Origin: CAWKDC01 sp964383495
GTDB lineage: Bacteria; Pseudomonadota; Gammaproteobacteria; JABCZS01
Direction of reading: 5' to 3'
DNA length: 64,000 nucleotides
Assembly: GCA_964383495.1 (NCBI GenBank)
Contig: CAYLHG010000002.1
Span: 1-64,000, forward strand
In this document: piece by piece, positions 33,034-41,171 of the stretch
Position numbering within the stretch: position 1 is the stretch's first letter
Layout: every line of letters starts with the position of its first letter
Notes under the pieces: model-generated
The model's database searches: none
Told to the model about the DNA's origin: nothing
What the model saw: only the letters and a program-made list of their open reading frames with translations
Position numbers and translations under genes: made by a program

Positions 33034-33669
33034 TTACGCCGCTTCCCCTTCTTTTTCGTCCGGCGGTATTCGGCGTTCTAATACTTTATCTACAATACCA
33101 TAACTTAACGCCTCTTGTGCAGTCATAATATTGTCACGATCAGTATCTAACTTCACTTTTTCCATGGGTTGGCCGGTATGGTGCGCTAATAACTCGTTGA
33201 GGCGCTCACGCATGCGCAAAATCTCGCGCGCATGAATTTCAATATCACTCGCCTGCCCTTGCACACCCCCCAAAGGTTGGTGAATCAAAACACGAGCATT
33301 GGGCAACGCATAACGACGACCAGGCGCCCCACCCGCTAATAAAAATGCACCCATGCTGGCAGCTTGTCCCATACAATAAGTGGCTACTTTCGGGCGAATA
33401 AATTGCATGGTATCGTAAATCGACATCCCAGCAGTGACAGAGCCACCGGGTGAGTTAATGTACAAGCTGATGTCTTTGTCTGGGTTTTCTGACTCTAAAA
33501 ACAATAACTGAGCCACAATTAAGTTAGCCATATGGTCTTCCACCTGACCCACCAAAAAAATCACTCGTTCTTTCAGTAAACGAGAAAAAATATCGTAGGA
33601 ACGTTCCCCACGGGCAGATTGCTCTACCACAATAGGAACTAATGTGTTGTAAATTTCATGTGGTGACAT
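33034..33669 (-). CDS. clpP: ClpP protease subunit
   Basis: Serine protease subunit of ClpXP. Numbered from ATG 33669, which has AAAGGA upstream, the catalytic triad is Ser105 (GQAASMGAF), His130 (VLIHQPLGG) and Asp179, with spacing identical to E. coli ClpP. An in-frame TTG seven codons upstream is rejected as start. The short N terminus (MSPHEIYNTLVPIVVEQSARGERS) leaves room for a propeptide. Operon with clpX. Confidence 0.97.
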   Translation of the reverse strand: MSPHEIYNTLVPIVVEQSARGERSYDIFSRLLKERVIFLVGQVEDHMANLIVAQLLFLESENPDKDISLYINSPGGSVTAGMSIYDTMQFIRPKVATYCMGQAASMGAFLLAGGAPGRRYALPNARVLIHQPLGGVQGQASDIEIHAREILRMRERLNELLAHHTGQPMEKVKLDTDRDNIMTAQEALSYGIVDKVLERRIPPDEKEGEAA

Positions 33670-33718
33670 ATAATTTTTCCTTTCACTCAATGGCGCCCAT
33701 TTAAAGAAGCATTAGATC

Positions 33719-33808
33719 TTAAAAACCCTCATCTGTCCCGCCCATCAGGTCTGGCCAAGGCCTGGATCAAGTCCGGGTCAAGCTTTAAAAGGGGACGGGT
33801 TTTGTTAA
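33719..33808. repeat. GC-rich intergenic inverted repeat
   Basis: TTAAAAACCC...GTCCC at the left mirrors GGGGACGGGTTTTGTTAA at the right, with GGCCAAGGCC inside. It separates tig from clpP and may act as an attenuator. Confidence 0.45.
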
Positions 33809-33812
33809 CTTC

Positions 33813-35144
33813 TCACTTCTCCGCCTTCTGTTCCCGAGCATGCAATTTTTCGGGTAGCTCTTTATAGCTTAGCGCTTCTTCCGTTTCTTGCACACTGTCT
33901 AGTAAATGATTTACTGCTTGTTCTTCTAATACAATAGAAGCGAGCAAGTTACGAAGCTTAGGCGTTTTGTATATGCTATCAAGCTCAGCTTTAGGGTCGC
34001 GTGTGCGGAATGCCATTTCTAATGCAGTTCGATACATTTTTTGTTCATCTAATTTAATTTCTTTCTCACGAATATATTGGCCCAAAATTAAGCTTAATTT
34101 AACACGACGCTCTGCTTCTGCAGTATGGCCACATGCCTCACCTTCGTGATGATGATGTTCATGCCCTTCATGCTCATGGTGCAACGCTTGCACTTCTTGG
34201 TCAATTAAACCTTTCGGCACTTCTAAATCTGCATATTGATCCAATAAATACTTTAACAAACCTTCCTTCAAGTAGCTATTCAGCATACGTTTTGCACCTT
34301 CATGCAAATTATTTTCAACATCTGCACGAAACGCTTCTTCTGTGCCGGCTTCAATACGCGCTGTTTCTTTGATAAATTTCTCATCTAACGCGGGCAATGT
34401 TGGCTCTTCTACCGATAGCACGTCCAAATCAAAATGTGCAGTATTGCCAGCTAAATCTTCTTGGAAATAATCTGCGGGGAAAGGCAAATCAAATGATAAT
34501 TTAACGCCTACCACTGCACCTATCAATGCATCTTCAAAACCAGGAATCGCTTCTTGAGCACCAATTTGCATGGTCATTTCTGTGCCATTCTCAAACAACT
34601 CTTCTTTTCCTTTCAAACCACCAAACAGTTTGAAACGTACGCGCATGCCTGTTTTTGCGGGTTCACTTGCGTCAGCCCACGTTGCTGAACGCAAACGTAA
34701 ACGCTCAATGGCATCATCAACATCTGTAGCAGAAACTACTACTTTAGGTTTATCCAATTTGATTTTATCTAAACCTTTTAAAGCCACTTCAGGATAAATT
34801 TCAAACGTTACAGTAAACTTTACAGGTTCACCCTCATCTGCTTTTTCAATATCAAGCACAGGCCGTCCTGCTAAAATAATTTTTTCATCCTCAATGGTTT
34901 TTTTGAGGGAATCTTCCGTCATTTTATTAATGACCTCATAACGCGCTTGCGCGCCCGCACGTTTTTTCACCACAGCCAGAGGAATTTTTCCCTTACGAAA
35001 CCCATCAGCCTTCATGTGCTTGGAAATCTTTTGCAATTCTTGATTAAACGCTGCTTCAAAAGCATCTGCAGGTACGGTGACCAACAACTTTCTTTCATGC
35101 GGACCAATTTTTTGTAAAGACATTTCCATTGCAATAGAAGACAT
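33813..35144 (-). CDS. tig: Trigger factor (ribosome-associated chaperone)
   Basis: A 443-residue peptidyl-prolyl isomerase and holdase at the ribosome exit. The start is ATG 35144 with GAGG upstream; longer in-frame readings run into the tRNA-Leu gene and are artefacts. The ribosome-docking signature GFRKGKIP is at 48-55, the FKBP domain spans about 165-245 and the C-terminal arms follow. Unusual is a His/Glu-rich stretch at 322-340 with eleven histidines and a Cys (HHEHEGHEHHHHEGEACGH), which could bind metal. It heads the tig-clpP-clpX-lon run. Confidence 0.96.
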   Translation of the reverse strand: MSSIAMEMSLQKIGPHERKLLVTVPADAFEAAFNQELQKISKHMKADGFRKGKIPLAVVKKRAGAQARYEVINKMTEDSLKKTIEDEKIILAGRPVLDIEKADEGEPVKFTVTFEIYPEVALKGLDKIKLDKPKVVVSATDVDDAIERLRLRSATWADASEPAKTGMRVRFKLFGGLKGKEELFENGTEMTMQIGAQEAIPGFEDALIGAVVGVKLSFDLPFPADYFQEDLAGNTAHFDLDVLSVEEPTLPALDEKFIKETARIEAGTEEAFRADVENNLHEGAKRMLNSYLKEGLLKYLLDQYADLEVPKGLIDQEVQALHHEHEGHEHHHHEGEACGHTAEAERRVKLSLILGQYIREKEIKLDEQKMYRTALEMAFRTRDPKAELDSIYKTPKLRNLLASIVLEEQAVNHLLDSVQETEEALSYKELPEKLHAREQKAEK

Positions 35145-35167
35145 ATGCACGTACCTCTTACCAGTTG

Positions 35168-35252
35168 TGGTGCGAAAGGAGAGACTCGAACTCTCACGGG
35201 TTTCCCCACTGGAACCTAAATCCAGCGCGTATACCAATTTCGCCACTTTCGC
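35168..35252 (-). tRNA. tRNA-Leu (anticodon TAG)
   Basis: Acceptor GCGAAAG/CTTTCGC, anticodon loop TTTAGGT giving TAG, long variable arm (GTGGGGAAACCCGT), T loop GAGTTCGAGTCTC-type, and encoded CCA (35168-35170). Confidence 0.95.
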
Positions 35253-35259
35253 AAAAATA

Positions 35260-35336
35260 TGGGGTGAACGATGGGATTTGAACCCACGACGGCCGGAATC
35301 ACAATCCGGGGCTCTACCAACTGAGCTACGTCCACC
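35260..35336 (-). tRNA. tRNA-His (anticodon GTG)
   Basis: Has the extra 5' G (-1) at 35336 typical of tRNA-His, acceptor GTGGACG/CGTTCAC, anticodon loop TTGTGAT and encoded CCA. Confidence 0.95.
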
Positions 35337-35378
35337 ATCTAGACATTAGAGACTATAAATTCGTCTACCTGTTAAGTT

Positions 35379-35452
35379 CGCGCCCGGCAGGACTCGAACC
35401 TGCTACCCTCGGCTTAGAAGGCCGATGCTCTATCCAGATGAGCTACGGGCGC
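35379..35452 (-). tRNA. tRNA-Arg (anticodon TCT)
   Basis: Acceptor GCGCCCG/CGGGCGC, anticodon loop CTTCTAA giving TCT, T loop GGTTCGAGTCC. No encoded CCA (AAC follows), so the CCA end must be added. Confidence 0.94.
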
Positions 35453-35457
35453 AGTGA

Positions 35458-35531
35458 TCGGGGCAGAGGGATTCGAACCCCCGACTTCCTGAACCCAAAT
35501 CAGGCGCGCTACCAAACTGCGCTATACCCCG
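35458..35531 (-). tRNA. tRNA-Pro (anticodon TGG)
   Basis: Acceptor CGGGGTA/TGCCCCG, anticodon loop TTTGGGT giving TGG, T loop GGTTCGAATCC. CCA is not encoded. First gene of the Pro-Arg-His-Leu cluster. Confidence 0.94.
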
Positions 35532-35662
35532 CCTATCCTACACAGACGCCACGATCATACATAAGCCTATAAAATAAGGCAATAGCAATACTCATGTTTT
35601 TCACGCTTGCGCATAAAGAATATCAATGTGACAATGAGTATATTGAAATTAAGGAAAATATC

Positions 35663-36511
35663 ATGCCAGCACATATCATTGATGGACGAAAACATGCACA
35701 AAACCTCTTGACCAAGGTAACAGGCCAAGTAAAAACCCGCTTAAGCCAAGGCCTTCCTCGACCAGGCTTAGCCGTTGTGCTTGTCGGCGAAAGTCCAGCC
35801 TCACAAGTGTATGTGAATCATAAAATAAAAGCTTGCGAAACCGTGGGTATCGTTTCTCATGTACACCGGCTCCCGGATAGCGTAACAGAAGAACATTTGC
35901 TCAAGCTTATTCACTCCCTGAATGAGGACCCCGCTGTGCATGGCATTCTTGTCCAGCTTCCTCTCCCAAACTCTATCAACATGCAAACCGTCATTGAAGC
36001 CATTGCGCCTCACAAAGATGTCGATGGCTTTCACCCTTATAATCTAGGCCGCTTGGCCCAGCGTAACCCTCTTTTGCGCCCTTGCACGCCTTATGGCATT
36101 ATCCGCTTATTAGAAGCAGAGAATATCCCCACGCAAGGTCAACATGCAGTTGTAGTGGGCGCCTCTAATATTGTTGGCCGCCCGATGATGCTTGAATTGT
36201 TACAAGCAGGTGCTACCGTAACGTGCTGCCATCGTTTCACACAACAACTGCATACCCATACTACTCAGGCAGATATTTTAGTCGTGGCCACAGGAGTGGC
36301 AGGGATTATCAGTGGGGAAGATGTTAAACCCGGCGCTACAGTGATTGATGTGGGCATTAATCGGCTAGCCAATGGCGCACTTGTAGGGGATGTGGATTTT
36401 GAAAGTGTAAGACTACGCGCCGGGGCTATTACACCCGTCCCCGGCGGTGTAGGTCCTATGACAGTAGCGCAGTTAATGGATAATACACTGAATGCTACTC
36501 TACTGAGTTAG
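35663..36511 (+). CDS. folD: Methylene-THF dehydrogenase / methenyl-THF cyclohydrolase
   Basis: Bifunctional enzyme of one-carbon metabolism. The start ATG 35663 (MPAHIIDGRKHAQNLL) has AAGGAAAA upstream; an earlier in-frame ATG lacks one. Family motifs: VGESPASQVYVNHKIKAC with the catalytic Tyr/Lys near 50-54, VQLPLPNSINMQTVIEAI, KDVDGFHPYNLGRL, and the NADP site VVGASNIVGRPMM. PVPGGVGPMTVAQLM closes the protein. Length 282 is normal. The 3' end overlaps the convergent exported-protein gene by 17 bases. Confidence 0.96.
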   Translation: MPAHIIDGRKHAQNLLTKVTGQVKTRLSQGLPRPGLAVVLVGESPASQVYVNHKIKACETVGIVSHVHRLPDSVTEEHLLKLIHSLNEDPAVHGILVQLPLPNSINMQTVIEAIAPHKDVDGFHPYNLGRLAQRNPLLRPCTPYGIIRLLEAENIPTQGQHAVVVGASNIVGRPMMLELLQAGATVTCCHRFTQQLHTHTTQADILVVATGVAGIISGEDVKPGATVIDVGINRLANGALVGDVDFESVRLRAGAITPVPGGVGPMTVAQLMDNTLNATLLS

Positions 36512-36893
36512 CAGCAGGTGCCGCAGTTGGTGGAACCGCACCATCCATATTTGCCCGCAGCTGCGTCTGCACGCCAGGTGCATCGGCAGGACCATTAGCA
36601 AATTTTCGGCACGTATCTTCTGCTTCCTGATGAGCCACGCCTGTGTTCAAGGCCTTAACAGCTTCCTTACAATATTCCATATCGTGCTTATAGGCAGCGT
36701 TATGGTTTGCTTTGTAGGTGGTATGCGCATACTCTTCTGCCGCTACGAATAATTGACAGTCACTCAATTGAGTATCAGATAATCCGCTGGAGCAAGTTGA
36801 TTTTTCTAGTTTATGTAATAAAGGCCCCGCATTCACAGCCAATGCAACTACGCTTATACTTAATATGCTCAATATTTGTTTGCAATGTAACAT
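36495..36893 (-). CDS. Small exported Cys-containing protein, unknown
   Basis: A 132-residue protein of unknown function. Starts at ATG 36893 after AGGGAGGAAACC, with a signal peptide (MLHCKQILSILSISVVALAVNAG, cut near residue 21). The mature part is helical, with four Cys (CSSGLSDTQLSDC, EYCKEAVKAL, DTCRKF) and a Pro/Ala-rich tail. Cys spacing suggests two disulfides. It is convergent with folD. Similar in style, not provably in sequence, to the proteins at 572-1303 and 41172-41837. Confidence 0.6.
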   Translation of the reverse strand: MLHCKQILSILSISVVALAVNAGPLLHKLEKSTCSSGLSDTQLSDCQLFVAAEEYAHTTYKANHNAAYKHDMEYCKEAVKALNTGVAHQEAEDTCRKFANGPADAPGVQTQLRANMDGAVPPTAAPAANSVE

Positions 36894-36934
36894 GGTTTCC
36901 TCCCTAAAAGTCCGTGTTGTCATTTATCATAGCA

Positions 36935-36966
36935 GGCAAAAGGCGACCATTTTGCGTAAATCCTAG
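36935..36966. repeat. Partial copy of palindromic repeat
   Basis: GGCAAAAGGCGACCATTTTG, then CGTAAATCCTAG, resembling the arms of the repeat at 5349-5470. Confidence 0.35.
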
Positions 36967-37029
36967 ATTTATTTAATAGCATGATCTAGAGTGTACCTAA
37001 CTGCCCCATGAAAAACGAAGAAGGATTTC

Positions 37030-37392
37030 ATGAAACATACTCTATTCTTTTTTATGCTCTTTGTATCTATTTCCGCCGCTTTTGCTACGTCCACTGAAGG
37101 CTATGCACGCTTAAGTGATAAAGACCGTACCGTCGCTGGCTTCACGCTCGAGCAACGCGCCAATGAAATTGATTCAGAATTATATGTGTTGCGCCCTGAA
37201 TATGCACGCTTAACAAAAGAAATTGAAGCACGCCAAACACAACATTTAAATCAAGAAGAGCAAGATAATTTAACACAAATGAAAATTGACCACGGCAAAA
37301 TTGATGCGATGATCACAGAGCTCACAGAAGAAAAAATCGCGTTGATTAAAAAAGGCGTGACGGTTAGCAAAGAGAATCTGCTAGGGAATTAG
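37030..37392 (+). CDS. Small exported coiled-coil protein, unknown
   Basis: A 120-residue protein. Signal peptide MKHTLFFFMLFVSISAAFA, cut near residue 19, then an almost entirely helical, charged chain (about residues 40-110) with heptad-like repeats, for example LRPEYARLTKEIEARQ and DHGKIDAMITELTEEK. Periplasmic location is likely. AAGGA precedes the ATG. The stop overlaps the convergent cysS stop by 4 bases. I know no family for it. Confidence 0.6.
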   Translation: MKHTLFFFMLFVSISAAFATSTEGYARLSDKDRTVAGFTLEQRANEIDSELYVLRPEYARLTKEIEARQTQHLNQEEQDNLTQMKIDHGKIDAMITELTEEKIALIKKGVTVSKENLLGN

Positions 37393-38789
37393 TAAGTGTT
37401 CAAATACTTCCAGCGCGTCTCACCGCCAGCCACGTCTTCCAACAATACACCTTTTTCCAGCAATTCTTGTCGAATCGCATCTGCCGTTTTAAAATCTTTC
37501 TGCGCGCGCGCTTTCTCGCGTTTTTCTAACAGCGCTTCCACTTCTTTTGCAGATAAACCTTCATCGCGCACTTGGCCTTTTAAAAAAACTGCTGGATCTG
37601 ATTGCAAAATCCCCAACACGCCGCCCAGCTTTATTAAAGTATCGGCTAGTTGATTCGCCAATCCTGTATCCATCGTTTTAGCGACATTCACTTCGCGCGC
37701 TAAATCAAATAATACCGCCATGGCTTCTGGGGTGTTTAAATCGTCATTCATTGCATTCATGAATGATACCCTTGCTTCGCCTACTATTTCCCCACTGACA
37801 GGATTTGTATCACGCAAGGCAGTATACAGCCGTTCCAGGGCAGCATGTGCTTTTAACATATTTTCTTCAGAATAATGCACACCGCTGCGATAATGACTAG
37901 ACAACAAGAAAAAGCGTAAGACTTCAGGGTGATATTGTACAAGCGCTTCTTCAATCGTTAAAAAATTTTTCAACGATTTCGACATTTTTTCATCATTGAT
38001 ATTCACAAAACCTACATGCATCCATGTTTTCGCAAAAGGCTTACGGTACGCTGCTTCCGATTGTGCAATTTCATTTTCATGATGCGGAAATTGCAAATCA
38101 AAACCACCTCCATGAATATCCAATGTTTCCGCTTCACCTAATGTCGCCTTTACCATGGCAGAGCATTCAATATGCCAACCCGGACGGCCTGGACCAAACT
38201 TCGATGGCCAATTTATTTCATTAGGTTTTGCGCTTTTCCATAATACAAAATCCATAGGGTCGCGTTTTGCGCTGTTAATCTCAACACGCTCGCCTGCACG
38301 CATATCTTCTACACAGCGGTGCGATAATTTTCCATATTCAGAAAAAGTATTTACTGAATAAAATACATCACCATTTGTTCCGATATAAGCCACACCTTGT
38401 TCAACCAAACGCTCTATCAATGAAAGCATTTGCGCAATATAGTCTGTTGCGCGCGGCTCTTCTGTGGGGGAGAGTGTCCCCAATGCATTTAAATCTTCAT
38501 GCATTTTTTGCGTAAAACGTTTTGTTAACACTTCAATGGGTTCATTATTTTCAGCAGCACGTTGAATAATTTTATCGTCAATGTCTGTGATGTTTCGGAC
38601 ATAAGACACATCGTATCCTAAAAATTTAAGATAGCGATACAGCATATCAAACGCTACCGCTGTACGTGCATGGCCTATATGACAAACATCGTATACTGTC
38701 ATGCCGCATACATACATGTTAACCGTGTTACCGTGAAGAGGAATGAAAGGTTCTTTCGTGCGAGTTAAAGTGTTGTAAATGTTTAACAT
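37389..38789 (-). CDS. cysS: Cysteinyl-tRNA synthetase
   Basis: Class I synthetase charging tRNA-Cys. HIGH motif in YVCGMTVYDVCHIGHARTAVAFD near residue 28, with the first zinc Cys in the same segment; other zinc ligands lie in WHIECSAM and GGGFDLQFPHHENEIAQ; KMSKS is intact (KMSKSLKNFLT). The C-terminal helical domain ends with FKTADAIRQELLEKGV. Length 466 is normal. Confidence 0.97.
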   Translation of the reverse strand: MLNIYNTLTRTKEPFIPLHGNTVNMYVCGMTVYDVCHIGHARTAVAFDMLYRYLKFLGYDVSYVRNITDIDDKIIQRAAENNEPIEVLTKRFTQKMHEDLNALGTLSPTEEPRATDYIAQMLSLIERLVEQGVAYIGTNGDVFYSVNTFSEYGKLSHRCVEDMRAGERVEINSAKRDPMDFVLWKSAKPNEINWPSKFGPGRPGWHIECSAMVKATLGEAETLDIHGGGFDLQFPHHENEIAQSEAAYRKPFAKTWMHVGFVNINDEKMSKSLKNFLTIEEALVQYHPEVLRFFLLSSHYRSGVHYSEENMLKAHAALERLYTALRDTNPVSGEIVGEARVSFMNAMNDDLNTPEAMAVLFDLAREVNVAKTMDTGLANQLADTLIKLGGVLGILQSDPAVFLKGQVRDEGLSAKEVEALLEKREKARAQKDFKTADAIRQELLEKGVLLEDVAGGETRWKYLNTY

Positions 38790-38811
38790 ACTATCTCACT
38801 TTGGTTAATTA

Positions 38812-38886
38812 AAAACCCCGCTTCGCGCTAACACGCTCAGCTGCCCCGACGGGCGCATATTATGCGCCCCTACAAGGAGGCGGTTT
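38812..38886. repeat. GC-rich intergenic inverted repeat
   Basis: AAAAACCCCGC at the left pairs imperfectly with GGCGGTTTT at the right; GGGCGCATATTATGCGCCC forms a perfect inner palindrome. It lies between gltX and cysS and enters the gltX 3' end. Confidence 0.5.
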
Positions 38887-40288
38887 TCTTAATATTGAGC
38901 CGCTGAATAATCACATCCACATTATTCAACAACAATACCCACTTTTCCATTTCTGGACCATGCAACGCACCCATTAACGCCACACGTAAAGGTTGAAATA
39001 ATGCTTTCCCTGTTACCTGAGTATTTTCTTTCAAATAACCCACCCAAGCTTTGTAGTCTAAGCCATATTTTTTCACAGCTGCAATGGCATGATCAAAAAA
39101 ATCATCCGGTGTTGTGTTCAGAATCGCCTTACATTCATCATTCATAAAAGGCAACAGCGTATTATTGAACGCACGCTCTGCCCATACGACTGCATCTTGT
39201 GGAAACAATGTATTAGGGGTCACCACTTCCACAAATAATGCTGTTTGTGAAACAGGAACCAATGTATGCACCGCCTCACCCATCCATTGAAAAATATCAG
39301 CAGGCGATTTTTTTTTAAATACCTCTTTTTGCCAATACAATAATTGATTTTCATCATATCGTGCAGGAGATCTTCCTAATTGTGAAATTTCAAAATATTT
39401 TCCCAACTCTGCAGTACTCATCAACTCATTTTGAGAATAATAATGCCCCAGCCGTGCTAAATAATTTACAACAGCTTCAGGCCAATACCCTTTGAAGCGC
39501 ATTTCTCGAATACTTTGGCTCCCGTTGCGTTTAGATAAAGGTGCTCCATCCGTGCCATTAATCAAAGCAAAATGCCCATATTCTGGCGCGCGCATATTAA
39601 GCGCTTGTAAAATCAATAATTGACGTGGCGTATTCGTAATATGATCTTCCCCGCGAAATGCATGTGTCACACCCATTAACGAATCATCAATCGCATTACA
39701 AAACATGAAAGACGATCCGCCATCTGCGCGGCGAATAATAAAATCACCAATATCATCTGTTGCAAATGTTTTTTCACCCTGAACTAAATCTTGAAAAACA
39801 ACTTGTGTGGCCCGCGGAATGCGAAACCGCAAGGTTGCTTTTAAACCTTGTGTATATTTTTGTGCTACTTCTTCTGCTGTTAAACGCGCACAACGTCCAT
39901 CATATCGAGGGGGCTGCCCTGCCACACGCTGCATTTTGCGGCTTAGCTTTAATTGCTCATCGGTGCAAAAACAAGGATATGCTAAATTTAAGTCAATCAG
40001 TTTTTGGTAATAGGCTTCATACACAGCTTGCCGCTCAGATTGCCGATACGGCGCATGCTCTCCCCCACATCCTTCGCCTTCTTGGCAATCTAAACCCAAC
40101 CAATGCAAATCTTCTTGTAAAGAAGCAATGTAAGCTTCCTCAGAGCGGGCTTCATCAGTATCTTCAATCCGCAATAAAAAAATACCTTGCTGGTGGCGCG
40201 CAATCATGGCATTAAATAATGCGGTACGCATATTTCCAATATGAATAAAGCCCGTAGGACTGGGCGCAAAACGTGTTTTAACTAGCAT
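38870..40288 (-). CDS. gltX: Glutamyl-tRNA synthetase
   Basis: Class I synthetase for tRNA-Glu. The start is ATG 40288 (MLVKTRFAPSPTGFIHIGNM) with AAGGGTC upstream; the frame stays open far upstream into the divergent lpxH, but this is not coding. HIGH variant HIGN is at about 15-18, KMSKS variant is PLSKRNGSQS, and the region around YPCFCTDEQLKLSRKMQ retains paired cysteines. The anticodon-binding C-terminal half is present. Length 472 is normal. Its end lies in a GC-rich repeat. Confidence 0.95.
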   Translation of the reverse strand: MLVKTRFAPSPTGFIHIGNMRTALFNAMIARHQQGIFLLRIEDTDEARSEEAYIASLQEDLHWLGLDCQEGEGCGGEHAPYRQSERQAVYEAYYQKLIDLNLAYPCFCTDEQLKLSRKMQRVAGQPPRYDGRCARLTAEEVAQKYTQGLKATLRFRIPRATQVVFQDLVQGEKTFATDDIGDFIIRRADGGSSFMFCNAIDDSLMGVTHAFRGEDHITNTPRQLLILQALNMRAPEYGHFALINGTDGAPLSKRNGSQSIREMRFKGYWPEAVVNYLARLGHYYSQNELMSTAELGKYFEISQLGRSPARYDENQLLYWQKEVFKKKSPADIFQWMGEAVHTLVPVSQTALFVEVVTPNTLFPQDAVVWAERAFNNTLLPFMNDECKAILNTTPDDFFDHAIAAVKKYGLDYKAWVGYLKENTQVTGKALFQPLRVALMGALHGPEMEKWVLLLNNVDVIIQRLNIKKTASL

Positions 40289-40333
40289 GTTAGACCCTTG
40301 AAGACAAGCAAAAAGACATTTTAACACGTAATC

Positions 40334-40342
40334 TGCTAAACT
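40334..40342 (+). promoter_or_regulatory. Extended -10 candidate before lpxH
   Basis: TGC followed by TAAACT (40337-40342), only 6 bases before the lpxH ATG, so the transcript could start at or next to the start codon. Confidence 0.35.
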
Positions 40343-40348
40343 CCCTAC

Positions 40349-41071
40349 ATGATTACTCAACCTATTTATGTGATTTCTGATCTCCACCTGAGTGATGCCC
40401 ATCCTGAGCTGCTGCAGGCTTTTGAACACTTTATTGACACTAAAGCACGCCACGCCCGTGCGCTCTACATTTTGGGTGACCTTTTTGAAGCCTGGGTCGG
40501 TGATGATGACAACAGCCTCACCGCTCGTCGAGTATGCGCACAACTCAAGATGCTGAAAGAGCAAGGGGTATCAGTTTATTATATGCACGGAAACCGGGAC
40601 TTCCTGGTTGGAAAAACTTTTATAAATCAATCCGGTGCAAAACTTTTACCTGATCCGAGCGTTATTCCCATCGATGGACATAACATCCTCATGAGCCACG
40701 GGGATTTACTTTGCACCCACGACAAAGCCTATCAGCGTTACCGCTTTTGGGTGCACCAGCCCTGGGTTCAAACACTTTTTCTCGCGCTTCCACGGTCTAT
40801 TCGCGAGCGTCTCGGAAATAAATTGCGTATGCAATCGTCCAGTTCATCCAAAGACTCTACCCTCATGGATGTGAACGAAGACACTGTTCGTGAATGGTTT
40901 GAGCACTATCAGGTTGGTCTTATCATTCACGGACATACGCACCATCCTCTTGTGCATGAGTATACAAAATCACACTCTCTTAACCAACGCCTTGTTTTAG
41001 GCGCATGGGAACATGGAAAAGCTAAAATAGCATGTTTAGAGCATGGGCAGTGCACCCTAACCATGGCTTAA
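40349..41071 (+). CDS. lpxH: UDP-2,3-diacylglucosamine pyrophosphatase LpxH
   Basis: Manganese-dependent phosphodiesterase producing lipid X in lipid A biosynthesis. Metallophosphoesterase motifs in order: ISDLHLSD (8-15), ILGDLFEAWVGDDD, YMHGNRDFLVG, LMSHGDLLCTHD and IIHGHTHHP. Length 240 is normal. No Shine-Dalgarno sequence is visible before ATG 40349 and a likely -10 lies 6 bases upstream, which hints at leaderless translation. Divergent from gltX. Confidence 0.94.
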   Translation: MITQPIYVISDLHLSDAHPELLQAFEHFIDTKARHARALYILGDLFEAWVGDDDNSLTARRVCAQLKMLKEQGVSVYYMHGNRDFLVGKTFINQSGAKLLPDPSVIPIDGHNILMSHGDLLCTHDKAYQRYRFWVHQPWVQTLFLALPRSIRERLGNKLRMQSSSSSKDSTLMDVNEDTVREWFEHYQVGLIIHGHTHHPLVHEYTKSHSLNQRLVLGAWEHGKAKIACLEHGQCTLTMA

Positions 41072-41087
41072 CTTGGCTTTCCCTCCT

Positions 41088-41136
41088 CGTAGCCTATGTA
41101 AATTAGCGCAGCGAAGGGCATTTTATGTAAGTCCTG
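41088..41136. repeat. Partial copy of palindromic repeat
   Basis: CCTATGTAAATTAGCGCAGC followed by GGGCATTTTATGTAAGTCCTG, related to the right half of 5349-5470. It lies immediately before the promoter region of the next gene. Confidence 0.4.
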
Positions 41137-41171
41137 CTATGCTTACACTATCTTATTTACAGGAGAACACC

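Noticed and set aside
35145..35246. N-terminal extension of trigger factor by 34 codons
   Set aside because: It translates the tRNA-Leu gene; the ATG at 35144 with GAGG upstream gives a normal trigger factor.
40289..40564. 92-residue N-terminal extension of GltX
   Set aside because: It reads antisense through the lpxH start region; the MLVKTRFAPSPTG start at 40288 matches the family.
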